This document shows, piece after piece, positions 8,766-17,076 of a stretch of DNA of 64,000 bases. The notes under the pieces were generated by a model. That model was not told the origin of the DNA and searched no databases. It saw nothing but the letters and a program-made list of their open reading frames with translations. How positions within the stretch are numbered: position 1 is the stretch's first letter; each line of letters opens with the position of its first letter. A program made the position numbers and the translations under genes. Origin of the DNA: Minwuia thermotolerans (lineage in GTDB: Bacteria; Pseudomonadota; Alphaproteobacteria; Minwuiales; Minwuiaceae); NCBI GenBank assembly GCA_021604565.1, contig BQJF01000003.1:48540-112539 (forward strand). The letters are read 5' to 3'.

Positions 8766-9722
8766 CTATCCCTCCACATCCCACATGGCCTGGTGGAAGG
8801 CCTCTTCGAGGAGGCGGACTTTCCAGCTTTCGCCTTCCTGGCGCAGGTTCGGCAGGTTGTTCGAGCCGTTGACATAGATGACGTCAAACTCGCTGTCCTG
8901 CGTCGAGAGGCGATATTTGCGGAACCACTCGTCGAGCATCAGATTGTCTTCTTCGAGATTGCCGGTGAGCGCGCGCCAGATGACCAGTGTCTTTTCGCGC
9001 GATGTGTCATCGCCGGGCGTGGTTAGCGTATAGCCCTCCACCTTGCGGAAGCGCCATTTACCGGCATCGCTTTCGGTCAGCTTGCCCTCGAGGATGAGGC
9101 GCGTGGTCTCATCCTTGGGCAGCTCGGGGTCAGGCTCGCGCTTGAACTTGGCGTCAAAGCTGCGCCAGCGGTCGAGATGCTCCACATGCAGGCCGATCAG
9201 CCAGTTAAAGGTTTCCACCAGATCAACCGCGCGATCCGTATATTCATCCGTACCCGGCGTCTTGATGTTGAGGCGATAATCGGTCGGATCGTCAAAGGTC
9301 TCGATATTGAGAAGCGACGGGCTGCCCTTGGTCTCAAAATCGAGCCAGTATTTCAGCATATAGTCCCGGCGGAAATCCTCGCCAGTGGCGCTTAGGTCGG
9401 GTGAGGTCCGCAGAGCGAGATTGTTCAGCGCGTCTTCATAGGATTCGAGGCGGAGATATTTGAAAGTATGGGAAAGGCCGTCGCGGGAGATGGGTTTGCC
9501 ATCTTTCCAGTCTGAGGAGTTCATCGCCTTTTTTGTGCGTGGAAGTAAAACTGAATCAAAATGGGCGCCCATTTCGATAACGGTGAACCTTCTTTTCCCT
9601 CCATCTTTCCTATTCAAATTTATTACAGCATGTGCTGTGGTTCCCGAGCCAGCAAAGAAGTCCAAAATTTCAGCATCAAGATTATTGGCGCTTGTTTGGA
9701 TGCAATCCTCAACCAATACCAC
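8766..9722 (-). pseudogene. Type III Mod methylase, C-terminal part after an in-frame amber codon
   Basis: This frame continues without shift from the upstream mod fragment: the codons between TAG (9869-9867) and the first possible GTG (9722) are open and encode the conserved TWWDKSEYASANYGA region. The fragment holds beta-class methylase motif I, FFAGSGTT, which binds S-adenosylmethionine, and the C-terminal domain through to the stop 3 bases before res. The GTG at 9722 has no usable RBS, so independent translation is unlikely. Joined through the amber codon the gene would encode about 1101 residues, a full-length type III Mod. Confidence 0.8.
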
Positions 9723-9866
9723 TGCCTTTGGAAAATCGAATGGTTTGTCTGAGAATAATTCCTTAAGTTCGATTGCGCCATAATTTGCTGAAGCGTATTC
9801 AGATTTATCCCACCAAGTTGACGGTGTTGAATTTTCATCAATTCGTGTTTTAAAGTCTATTTGAGG

Positions 9867-12071
9867 CTAGTTGTCCTTGTTTCTGCGAACCCTGTACTCG
9901 GTTAAGTCGTCCAACACGCGTTCCCAGCCGCGATGCCAACGTTTCTCAATCCTTTCACCGTTTTTCTCCGAAATTGGATAAACTGAGACTTCCCCGTCAC
10001 TAATTTCCTCTTCAATTTCATATTCCCCATGCTCACCTCGATCAGCATGCCATGACATTTTTGGGACCCGTAATCGGTCATCCAAGTCAACCACAATCGG
10101 ATAGTGCATTTTCGGCCTATCCGACCGCAGCTCATTTGTCCCAGTACGAATGAAGCTCATCCACGAGTAATGTCCCCGTTCATCACGCAAAGGATAACGA
10201 GCCAAACGTTTATCAGTTAAGCCCAGACTGGCAGGTTTCGATAAGCTAGAGCGACCATAAAACAGCGCGTACTCGTGAGATGGTGATAGTGTGGTCTTCG
10301 ATTTTCTGCTCTGAGGATTAGACCGCACTACTGCCTTCCCTAAGTCTGTGGAGAAGATACTTCCCATGACCTCAGAGAGTTGCGGCATCTGCTCATCATC
10401 GATAGCTGCGCAAATGATACCTTTGTTTGATAGAAGTGTAGAGGCTTCCAGGAGTCGTTCCTGTATCAGACTAAGCCACGACGAACTCTTGTAACCATTC
10501 TTGTAAATGATTGATGAGGCGTCAGTATTATAAGGAGGGTCGATGTATATAGCGTCTACAATATCCCTAGCCTTGCTGCGGATTGTTCGAAGCGCTTGAC
10601 CGTTTTCCGCGCAGACGGCTACGCCTGCCAAGTCCTTGTCTAAGCCTTGAATGGTTGAAACGAGCTCGTCACGGAAACTCAGTTTAAAATGCGATGTGTC
10701 GACGGACAGTTTGTCATTGGCTTCAAGAAATTGGACCGACAGCGGCGTGGAATAGCCGTCCAGATCGTCAATCGCGAAGAGGCGGACCCATTCCTCGTGT
10801 TGAGCCTCATTGGCGGCTATTTCAGGATAGAAGCGTTCCGGGATACGATCGAGCGTGATGCAATATTGCGTGTCGGAAACGAATTTCTTCTTTAGCCAGA
10901 GCTTTTTTTGGAAGTCCTCCAGCTGGGCAAGGAAGTCGATCAAATGGCGCGCAATGCGGCGCAGCACTTTCACACGCGCCAGATAGCCTTCCACCTGCAG
11001 CGCGTCTGCCGCCTCGATATCGTCAAGGCGCATGATTTCATTCTTGATATAGAAATCGAGCTCGCGGCGCAGGAAGCCGCCAAGGTCCTTATGGATAAAA
11101 TAATCCATCGTGTTGCGCGCCGTATATTGCGCGAGATATTTCTCCAGTAGGGCGCGATCTTTATGTTTTTCCGTCGGCGCGGGGGTCATCAGCGCGGCGG
11201 CGAAGCTCTCCGCGCCCGCGAGGTTGGGCAGCGTGGCCTTGATCAATTCGGCGGCTTCTTCCAGCCGCTTCTTCGCCCATGCGCCGGACTGACCGGACTT
11301 CTTTGGATCGGCGCGATATTCGAACTGCAGCACAAGCTCTGGCTCGCCGACTTCGCTGGTTTCGAGCTTTACTGGCTCGGCCTCATAGATCAGGAAGAAG
11401 CGCTCGGTCTGTTCGCTTGCTTTGACATTGTTGTGCTCGCCTTCGCTGGCCGACACGATGCGGCAATGCACTTTCATCGACCTGGCGGTGTCGAGCTTTG
11501 GGTGCTCCGGCGCCTTGGTCGGATCGAAAGTGAAATTGGTCAGATACTCTGACGTCTTGATGTAATATTGGTCGCGGTTCGCCCAGTGCATATAAACTTC
11601 GCGGCCATCGTAGGGCACGGCATAGGGCGCGGCCTTCCCATCGGTCTCGCGTGCGAAATAGCGGCGCGACATGAAATCCCCAGCGTCGTAATAGCGCTCG
11701 AAGAAGCGATAGAGATGGTCATAGACATCGCCCTCATGCGTCTCAGCATTGCGGACAGCATCGAGCGCCGCCTTGGCCTTCATGACCGGCGGGGTCATAT
11801 CCGGGTCAGGCGCACCATAGTCGGCAGCCTGCTTCTTAGCAGCTTCATAGGCTGTCTGTGCTTCGTTTAGCTTGGCTTCATCGGCTTCGCCAAATGCGGC
11901 CTGAATGATCTCAAGTAGGTCTTCCTCAAGAAACTGCGTCACCTGACCGGCCTTGGCATGCATGATCCGATAAAGCCCAAAATCAAGATCGGGCTGATCA
12001 AGCTGGAACAGCTCTTTCAGGAGTTGAATTAGCCGCGCGCGTTGTGTTGCTGCTATCATTTCGTGGTCCAT
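9867..12071 (-). CDS. mod: Type III DNA-methyltransferase Mod, N-terminal part, truncated by amber codon
   Basis: 734 residues ending at TAG (9869-9867). It contains a long N-terminal region of about 480 residues, then catalytic motif IV DPPYNTD near residue 510 and a probable target-recognition segment. Motif I (FAGSGTT) lies downstream of the stop in the same frame, so as read the enzyme lacks the cofactor-binding motif. Mod normally methylates adenine in a short asymmetric site and guides Res. The ATG at 12071 overlaps the ASCH gene end; a second ATG at 12059 overlaps its stop as ATGA. A CAG to TAG change is the simplest explanation. Sequencing error or suppression are alternatives. Confidence 0.85.
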   Translation of the reverse strand: MDHEMIAATQRARLIQLLKELFQLDQPDLDFGLYRIMHAKAGQVTQFLEEDLLEIIQAAFGEADEAKLNEAQTAYEAAKKQAADYGAPDPDMTPPVMKAKAALDAVRNAETHEGDVYDHLYRFFERYYDAGDFMSRRYFARETDGKAAPYAVPYDGREVYMHWANRDQYYIKTSEYLTNFTFDPTKAPEHPKLDTARSMKVHCRIVSASEGEHNNVKASEQTERFFLIYEAEPVKLETSEVGEPELVLQFEYRADPKKSGQSGAWAKKRLEEAAELIKATLPNLAGAESFAAALMTPAPTEKHKDRALLEKYLAQYTARNTMDYFIHKDLGGFLRRELDFYIKNEIMRLDDIEAADALQVEGYLARVKVLRRIARHLIDFLAQLEDFQKKLWLKKKFVSDTQYCITLDRIPERFYPEIAANEAQHEEWVRLFAIDDLDGYSTPLSVQFLEANDKLSVDTSHFKLSFRDELVSTIQGLDKDLAGVAVCAENGQALRTIRSKARDIVDAIYIDPPYNTDASSIIYKNGYKSSSWLSLIQERLLEASTLLSNKGIICAAIDDEQMPQLSEVMGSIFSTDLGKAVVRSNPQSRKSKTTLSPSHEYALFYGRSSLSKPASLGLTDKRLARYPLRDERGHYSWMSFIRTGTNELRSDRPKMHYPIVVDLDDRLRVPKMSWHADRGEHGEYEIEEEISDGEVSVYPISEKNGERIEKRWHRGWERVLDDLTEYRVRRNKDN

Positions 12072-12526
12072 GTCTGCGTTTTCAGCCAGCTGCTTGCACC
12101 AATTGAAGCGCGAACAAATGATTGTGGAGGGTGAAAGCCGCTGTGATGAAAGAGGCTATTCAGCGAAAGCGGTTCTGCCGCCAATTCGATGTTTGCAATA
12201 TCATAGCAACCGACAACTGGATCGTTCCCGAAATAAGAAGATAGCTCCTGTTTCGTGAGTTTGGCTGATTCTAATAGTGAAACTGCGCTATCAAAATCCA
12301 AAAGTTCGATTGAGTTTATTTCTGCACGACCAATTATCTCTGAATGCGGAGAGCCGACATAAATATACATAAGTCTGGGTTCAAATGACTTTGGTACGCG
12401 CTTTCGAAACACGTGCTTGATATCCGCGTTCAACAAACTTCCGCGCCAGTGAGCTGAAAATGAGACCACGATCTCATTAGAAGCATCTTCCTGGCCAGCT
12501 GCTTTAAATGCAAAACCGTCACTCAT
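12056..12526 (-). CDS. ASCH/PUA-like domain protein
   Basis: 156 residues from the ATG at 12526, which overlaps the SNF2 stop as ATGA; a TTG 12 bases upstream is less likely. The layout fits ASCH-type PUA-like folds: a central FRKRVPKSFEPRLMYIYVG strand region, GRAEINSIELLDFD, then an acidic YFGND-type loop, IANIELAAEPLSL and the PPQSF motif near the end. ASCH domains bind RNA or modified bases, and at least one member is an N4-acetylcytidine amidohydrolase. Here it is locked between the SNF2 helicase and mod with overlaps on both sides, implying a role in the same system, perhaps as a reader of modified nucleic acid. Family call moderate, role inferred. Confidence 0.6.
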   Translation of the reverse strand: MSDGFAFKAAGQEDASNEIVVSFSAHWRGSLLNADIKHVFRKRVPKSFEPRLMYIYVGSPHSEIIGRAEINSIELLDFDSAVSLLESAKLTKQELSSYFGNDPVVGCYDIANIELAAEPLSLNSLFHHSGFHPPQSFVRASIGASSWLKTQTWTTK

Positions 12527-15381
12527 CTTATAGTCCAACTTATAGCGAATAGTACTTTTCGCCCCACTTCTTGTTGAAGGCGGGCTTCGATCTCAGCGAT
12601 CATGGCGTCGCGTTTTTCGTAAATCTTGTCCTCGACCTCAAAAATATTCTGACGAAGTCGGCGTTTGGATTTTTCAATCTCATGAATTTCGGTTTGGATT
12701 TCATGCTGGCGCTGAGGATCGTTAGATGCGCGCATCTCGCGCTTCAGGTCTCGTTCGCGGCTCTTGGCATCGACCAGCTCTTTCTCGGCCTGCGCGACGA
12801 GGTCATCTGCCCAGCCATCGAGCTTTTTTGATTCCTCGATCATCCATTCAGATTTTCGTTTTTGCACATCTGCGAGGATAGCTTCCTCGGCTTCCGAAAT
12901 TGCGGCTTGCATACTGTCTGGCGTCGCCACTGCCTTATCAGTTACGTCATCGACTGGTAGGTCGAACAGCCGCCGCGCGGCACTCTCGGGCAATTCTTGT
13001 CCGTCATCAGTGCGGGCGACGATAATGATGTGGTCCTGGTCATCTGAGCCACGTACTGACAATTTGTGTACGAGAGCCGTTCCGCTGGTGCCGACAAAAG
13101 GCTCTAGCGCGGCGGCCTTGGCGGGCCAGTTTGTGTAATCGAGAGTGAGCGATGCGCCAATGAGGGGGCGATCAGCCGCGCGCTCAAGTACGTGTTGGGC
13201 TAGGGGGTGTCCGAGCCGGTAGCGGTGGCCTTCCAGCCCTTCCTTGCGCAGGAAGTAGCCGCCGACAGGCGCTTCGACGCCATCAATCGCCTGCTTCAGC
13301 GTGAAGGTGTGGTGGCCATCGTCGAAGCTCGCCCGCTTGCCAAGCTCATGCTTGGTCAGCGCCCAGAGCAATGTCGTGTAGCGGTCGAGATAGGCGCTTG
13401 CCTTCTCCATATTCATCTTAAGACGGTCATGCACCTCAGCGTCGAAATGCTCGAGCAGTTTTTGGCGCGTATTGTCCATGGTTTCCGCGATCTGCTCATC
13501 CATTTCTGTGCGCAGCGTCTCAAAGGCGGTTTCGATTTCATCAGGCGTTCGACAGCTTTGATAGATCTTTGAAATGCGGCGCTCAAAATCGACGCCGGAT
13601 TCGATTGATCCAAGCACCTCGTCGCTCGCGCCGAAGACACCATTGAACAGTTGGAACTTCTCTGAAAGGAGTTCGAACACACGCTGGTCTGCGGCATTGT
13701 TCCGGTTAAGGAAGTTGACCACCACCACATCATGCTTCTGACCATACCGGTGGCAGCGGCCTATGCGTTGTTCGATCCGTTGCGGGTTCCAAGGCAGGTC
13801 ATAGTTCACAACCATGGAACAGAACTGCAAATTGATGCCTTCCGCTGCCGCCTCTGTTGCGATCATGATTTTTGCGTGGTTGCGGAAATGATCGACCAGC
13901 GCCGCACGCATATCTGCTGTGCGTGAGCCGGTGACCTTGTCGGTCCCGGCATGGGTTGCCTTCCATTGCTCGTAAATGGCTTTCGACTGCTCATCGGCGT
14001 TCGAGCCATTGAAGAGGACGATGTCGCCCGCATAGCCATTCTCTGACAACAGACGGAGGAGATAATCCTGAGTGCGCCGGGACTCAGTGAAGATGATCGT
14101 CTTCTGTGCGGCTCCCAGCTCGTCGGCTTTGTCAAAACCAGCCGCCAATGCTGTCAGAAGCGATTTGCCTTTGGCGTTTTCGGTAATCGAAACAGCTAGG
14201 TCTTTAAAGCGTCGAAGCTCTGCAATCTCTTCTTCAATAACGGCAATGTCATCCTCAGACAGCAATTCGGGCGGCGTCTCGTCATCCACCCATTCTTCTG
14301 CCGTTTCCTCAAACCCATCATAATCTTCTTCAATATCGTCAGGGATGAGGTCTTCGAGATTGTTCTTAAGCGCCGCATCATCTTTCAACTGACGCTCGAG
14401 CTTATTCGCTAGTGAATTCAACGCGCCCGCAATGGCGAAAGTCGATGACGCCAGCAGCTTGCGCAGAATAAGCGTCATGAGCGTGCGTTGGCTGGATGGC
14501 AGCGCCGCTAGGGTCGGTCTTTGTAGATACTCTGAGACGAAATCGTAGAGCTTTTGCTCTTCCGGGCCAGGGACGAATTCTTGGGTGATCGGGATACGGT
14601 TCGTGTAGCGAATATACTCCAGCACCTGGCGGCGGAGTGTCCGATGGCAGATCGGTTCGAGACGCGCTTTTAGTTCATCAAACTGACCATCGCCAAGCCG
14701 GGCATATTGCGCGCGAAAACTTTTGGCATCACCGAATGCATAATCATCAATGATGCTGACCAGTCCATAGAGCTCCATCAGAGAATTTTGGAGTGGTGTC
14801 GCTGTTAACAGGATCTTTGGAACATTGCCGAAAGCAGTCTTCAGCGCACGTCCCACTTTATTGTCAGGTCGATAGACATTTCTGAGGCGGTGAGCTTCGT
14901 CGATAACGACCAGGTCCCACGGCGTGACCATCAATTCGTCTGCATGGCGCGCGGCAAATTGGAACGAACAAATCACAATGGCGGGTTGTTCAAATGGTCG
15001 ATGTCCGCCGTCCTTGATGATCTTCTTGTAATTACGCGACTCGATAATGAAGCTCGGCAGGAAGAACTTTTCTTCGATTTCCTGGGCCCATTGCTTGCGA
15101 AGGCTCGCAGGGCCCACAATCAGGATACGCCGTTTTCCCTCAGTCCACTTCTGAGAAAGCACCAAGCCCGCTTCGATCGTTTTGCCGAGACCAACCTCAT
15201 CGGCAAGGATCGCGCCTTTCGAAAGCGGGGACTTAAAAGCGAATAGGGCGGCCTCAACCTGGTGCGGGTTTAAGTCGACTTGCGCATCGAACAATGTACC
15301 CGCCATTTTCTCAGCATCCGCAACCGAATGACGGCGCAGCAGCTCGTGAGCGAACAGTTTCGAGTGATAGTCGGTGATCAT
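12523..15381 (-). CDS. SNF2-family DNA translocase/helicase
   Basis: 952 residues. Helicase motifs: LADEVGLGKTIEAGL (near residue 58), VIDEAHRLRN (near 158), LLTATPLQNS, then a C-terminal lobe with IATEAAAEGINLQ and QRIGRCHRYGQ (near 542). These define a RapA/DrmD-like SNF2 ATPase. The last 150 or so residues are strongly charged and probably form a coiled coil. SNF2 translocases recur in phage-defence loci (for example DISARM), where they act with a methylase. It starts 14 bases after the HTH gene and overlaps the ASCH gene by 4 bases. A standard type III system does not need it, which makes the operon unusual. Confidence 0.85.
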   Translation of the reverse strand: MITDYHSKLFAHELLRRHSVADAEKMAGTLFDAQVDLNPHQVEAALFAFKSPLSKGAILADEVGLGKTIEAGLVLSQKWTEGKRRILIVGPASLRKQWAQEIEEKFFLPSFIIESRNYKKIIKDGGHRPFEQPAIVICSFQFAARHADELMVTPWDLVVIDEAHRLRNVYRPDNKVGRALKTAFGNVPKILLTATPLQNSLMELYGLVSIIDDYAFGDAKSFRAQYARLGDGQFDELKARLEPICHRTLRRQVLEYIRYTNRIPITQEFVPGPEEQKLYDFVSEYLQRPTLAALPSSQRTLMTLILRKLLASSTFAIAGALNSLANKLERQLKDDAALKNNLEDLIPDDIEEDYDGFEETAEEWVDDETPPELLSEDDIAVIEEEIAELRRFKDLAVSITENAKGKSLLTALAAGFDKADELGAAQKTIIFTESRRTQDYLLRLLSENGYAGDIVLFNGSNADEQSKAIYEQWKATHAGTDKVTGSRTADMRAALVDHFRNHAKIMIATEAAAEGINLQFCSMVVNYDLPWNPQRIEQRIGRCHRYGQKHDVVVVNFLNRNNAADQRVFELLSEKFQLFNGVFGASDEVLGSIESGVDFERRISKIYQSCRTPDEIETAFETLRTEMDEQIAETMDNTRQKLLEHFDAEVHDRLKMNMEKASAYLDRYTTLLWALTKHELGKRASFDDGHHTFTLKQAIDGVEAPVGGYFLRKEGLEGHRYRLGHPLAQHVLERAADRPLIGASLTLDYTNWPAKAAALEPFVGTSGTALVHKLSVRGSDDQDHIIIVARTDDGQELPESAARRLFDLPVDDVTDKAVATPDSMQAAISEAEEAILADVQKRKSEWMIEESKKLDGWADDLVAQAEKELVDAKSRERDLKREMRASNDPQRQHEIQTEIHEIEKSKRRLRQNIFEVEDKIYEKRDAMIAEIEARLQQEVGRKVLFAISWTIR

Positions 15382-15395
15382 GCTCGCCCCCTTAA

Positions 15396-15590
15396 TTATG
15401 GCTTCTCAGCCTTGTTTGAACCTGTCTTCTGGTCCTCTATCCATTCGTCGATCTCACCTTTGCGAAACCGCCACGATCCGCCAACTTTGAACCCCGGAAT
15501 CTTGCGCTCGGAGGCCAACCGATAGGCGGTTTTCTCCGTTAATCGCAGATATTCCGCCACTTCCTTGATGGTCAGAATGTCAGTTTCCAT
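15396..15590 (-). CDS. Excisionase-type helix-turn-helix regulator, first gene of the defence operon
   Basis: 64 residues: an ILTIKEVAEYLRLTEKTAYRL helix-turn-helix followed by a wing (FKVGGSWRFRKGEIDEWI), the pattern of excisionase/MerR-like DNA-binding proteins. The ATG at 15590 has AAGGAG 5 bases upstream. Being first in the leftward operon and adjoining a nested inverted repeat at 15601-15653, it probably autoregulates the SNF2-ASCH-mod-res genes. It could instead be an excision factor, but the gene more linked to transfer functions is at 17578. Confidence 0.8.
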   Translation of the reverse strand: METDILTIKEVAEYLRLTEKTAYRLASERKIPGFKVGGSWRFRKGEIDEWIEDQKTGSNKAEKP

Positions 15591-15600
15591 GGCCGCTCCT

Positions 15601-15653
15601 TGAGCCGAAATCAGCCTATTTGAGAAAATTAGGCAGAATCGGGAAATGGCTCA
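15601..15653. promoter_or_regulatory. Nested inverted repeat upstream of the defence operon
   Basis: Outer arms TGAGCC (15601-15606) and GGCTCA (15648-15653) enclose inner arms GCCTA (15614-15618) and TAGGC (15630-15634) around an AT-rich centre. The dyad is centred about 37 bases upstream of the HTH start codon, where a promoter/operator is expected. Autorepression by the HTH protein is a plausible reading. No footprinting-level motif is known to me for it. Confidence 0.4.
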
Positions 15654-15779
15654 ACCGATATTTCTCGGCAGGGTCATCGTTGGCTTTCGGGCACATTTTG
15701 TCCGTTTTCTAATGGCCTCATGGGTTCTTCCAAACAGTCGGGATTGGACGGACGGTGCGTCTGCCAGAGCGCGGTCACC

Positions 15780-15930
15780 GCGCAAGGGAGCGGGACTGTT
15801 TCGGGATCAATCGTCTTTAGGTGTCCTACCTTCAGCGCCCCTTGCGCCGCGCCCTTGCACGCTCAGGCGGAGCACCTTTTCGCCGCCCACCCCCGCCTGA
15901 TGCGGGAAAGAATGCGAGGCGGCGCAAAGG
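15780..15930 (+). promoter_or_regulatory. ardA leader with mutually exclusive stems, one burying the RBS
   Basis: Segment A, GCGCAAGGG (15780-15788), can pair perfectly with segment B, CCCTTGCGC (15839-15847). Segment B (15840-15850, CCTTGCGCCGC) can instead pair with segment C, GCGGCGCAAAGG (15919-15930), with one extra base. Segment C includes the AAAGG of the ardA ribosome binding site (AAAGGAG, 15926-15932). Inside the B-C loop a further stem pairs CAGGCGG (15864-15870) with CCGCCTG (15893-15899). The A-B and B-C stems exclude each other, the geometry of a translational switch. The transcription start is unknown, so this is structural inference from sequence. Confidence 0.45.
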
Positions 15931-15938
15931 AGACTGAC

Positions 15939-16502
15939 ATGACCGAACACCACCCGGACCCCGCGCAGATAACATGCACCGCACCCGCGTATCCCGATAG
16001 ACCGCGCATCTACGTGGCCTGCCTTGCAGCCTACAATAATGGCTGCCTGCATGGCCGATGGATCACGGCGACCACCCCGGATGAGATCAGAACGCAAGTG
16101 CGCGCCATGCTCGCCGCTTCGCCGATCCCGGACGCGGAAGAGTGGGCGATCCACGATTATGAAGGCTTTGAAGGGGCACACCTCTCCGAATATGCAAGCT
16201 TCGAGACCGTGTGCGAGCTCGCTGATTTTATCGAGGACCATGGCGAGCTGGGCGCTAAGCTCCTCAGTCATTTTGGCGATGATCTCGCTGACGCGCGTGC
16301 TGCCTTTGACGAATATGCTGGCGAGTATCGCAGCGCTGCAGACTTCGCGGAACAGTTTCGCGAGGACACCGGCACACAGATTCCGCAGAACCTTCGCTAC
16401 TATATCGACTGGGAAGCGCTCGCCCGCGACATGGCGCTGAATGGTGAGATCATGGTCTTTCAGACCGGGTTCGATGAAGTCCATATTTTCTGGTCACGAT
16501 AG
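15939..16502 (+). CDS. ardA: ArdA antirestriction protein
   Basis: 187 residues from the ATG at 15939, chosen because AAAGGAG lies 6 bases upstream; the frame extends further back but has no family-like sequence there. The protein is acidic and starts its domain with PRIYVACLAAYNNGCLHGRW, then contains EEWAIHDYEGF, typical of ArdA. ArdA mimics the bent B-DNA bound by type I restriction enzymes and protects incoming conjugative DNA. It is divergent from the restriction-like operon of the same element, and followed after 14 bases by a 48-residue ORF. Confidence 0.9.
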   Translation: MTEHHPDPAQITCTAPAYPDRPRIYVACLAAYNNGCLHGRWITATTPDEIRTQVRAMLAASPIPDAEEWAIHDYEGFEGAHLSEYASFETVCELADFIEDHGELGAKLLSHFGDDLADARAAFDEYAGEYRSAADFAEQFREDTGTQIPQNLRYYIDWEALARDMALNGEIMVFQTGFDEVHIFWSR

Positions 16503-16516
16503 GGAGGCTCAGACAC

Positions 16517-16663
16517 ATGTTTCTGGTCACGGCCCTTTATGGTGATGGAACAACCAGGAGCCATCTGGCGGCAAATGCCGACGATGCGCTCAAATGGAAG
16601 ATGGCCCTCGCGCGCGATGCCTGGCAGGTCTTCATCAATCCACTGGCTATTCCGCTCGAATGA
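16517..16663 (+). CDS. Small ORF of 48 residues following ardA
   Basis: ATG at 16517 is preceded by GGGAGG (16502-16507) and starts 14 bases after the ardA stop, so co-expression is likely. The peptide reads as a plausible small globular protein (MFLVTALYGDGTTRSHLAAN at its start, then Trp-rich helices). I do not recognise a family. The 413 bases that follow, up to the DUF736 gene, contain no other ORF I trust, only a strong inverted repeat at 16902-16949. Confidence 0.5.
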   Translation: MFLVTALYGDGTTRSHLAANADDALKWKMALARDAWQVFINPLAIPLE

Positions 16664-16901
16664 TCAATGTGCTGATCAGTCGACATTCTGTGCGTTTATT
16701 GTCGTCGGAACTCTGATCCTCGCGGGGTTCGTTGAGTATCGAGACGCCAATTGTCGCATCGTATCTGGGCGCAAGGGACAAGCCGACCTGTCAGCCAGAC
16801 GTGCTATTCCGTTTCCGGAAAGTACGCCTTGAGCCCCTTGTTCCCGTCTCATGCCTCATGACCTGGACGACGCCTGCCGGGCCTTGAAACCAGCCCTCTG
16901 A

Positions 16902-16949
16902 AAGAATTTTCCTCTGCGCTTTGCGCATTCACCGCGAAGCAAAATTCTT
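16902..16949. repeat. 48-base inverted repeat upstream of the DUF736 gene
   Basis: Perfect 9-base arms AAGAATTTT (16902-16910) and AAAATTCTT (16941-16949). A small GCGC-TTT-GCGC hairpin (16916-16926) lies in the loop. It is in the non-coding stretch before the DUF736 gene, 127 bases upstream of its ATG. It could be an operator, a transcript hairpin or part of an origin region. There is no T-run after it, so a terminator is unlikely on the plus strand. Confidence 0.45.
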
Positions 16950-17076
16950 CGTCGGGCCGGTGCTCCACTCCGTTTCGCCCGTTCCGGTTCAGGCCCGTCT
17001 TGCGCCGCCCGATCGGTCCGGCGTCGACGGGGACAAGGGGTCTTCTTCGACACATGGAAACGAAAGGAAGAACACC

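Noticed and set aside
8766..9722. An independent small methylase gene starting at GTG 9722
   Set aside because: No RBS, and conserved methylase codons continue upstream in frame to the amber codon, so it is the 3' part of mod.
15720..15938. N-terminal extension of ardA
   Set aside because: The family-like sequence and RBS begin at 15939; the upstream part instead contains strong inverted repeats.
16539..16832. 97-codon frame after ardA
   Set aside because: Its start lies inside the better-supported 48-codon ORF (16517-16663) with an RBS, and the composition is not protein-like.
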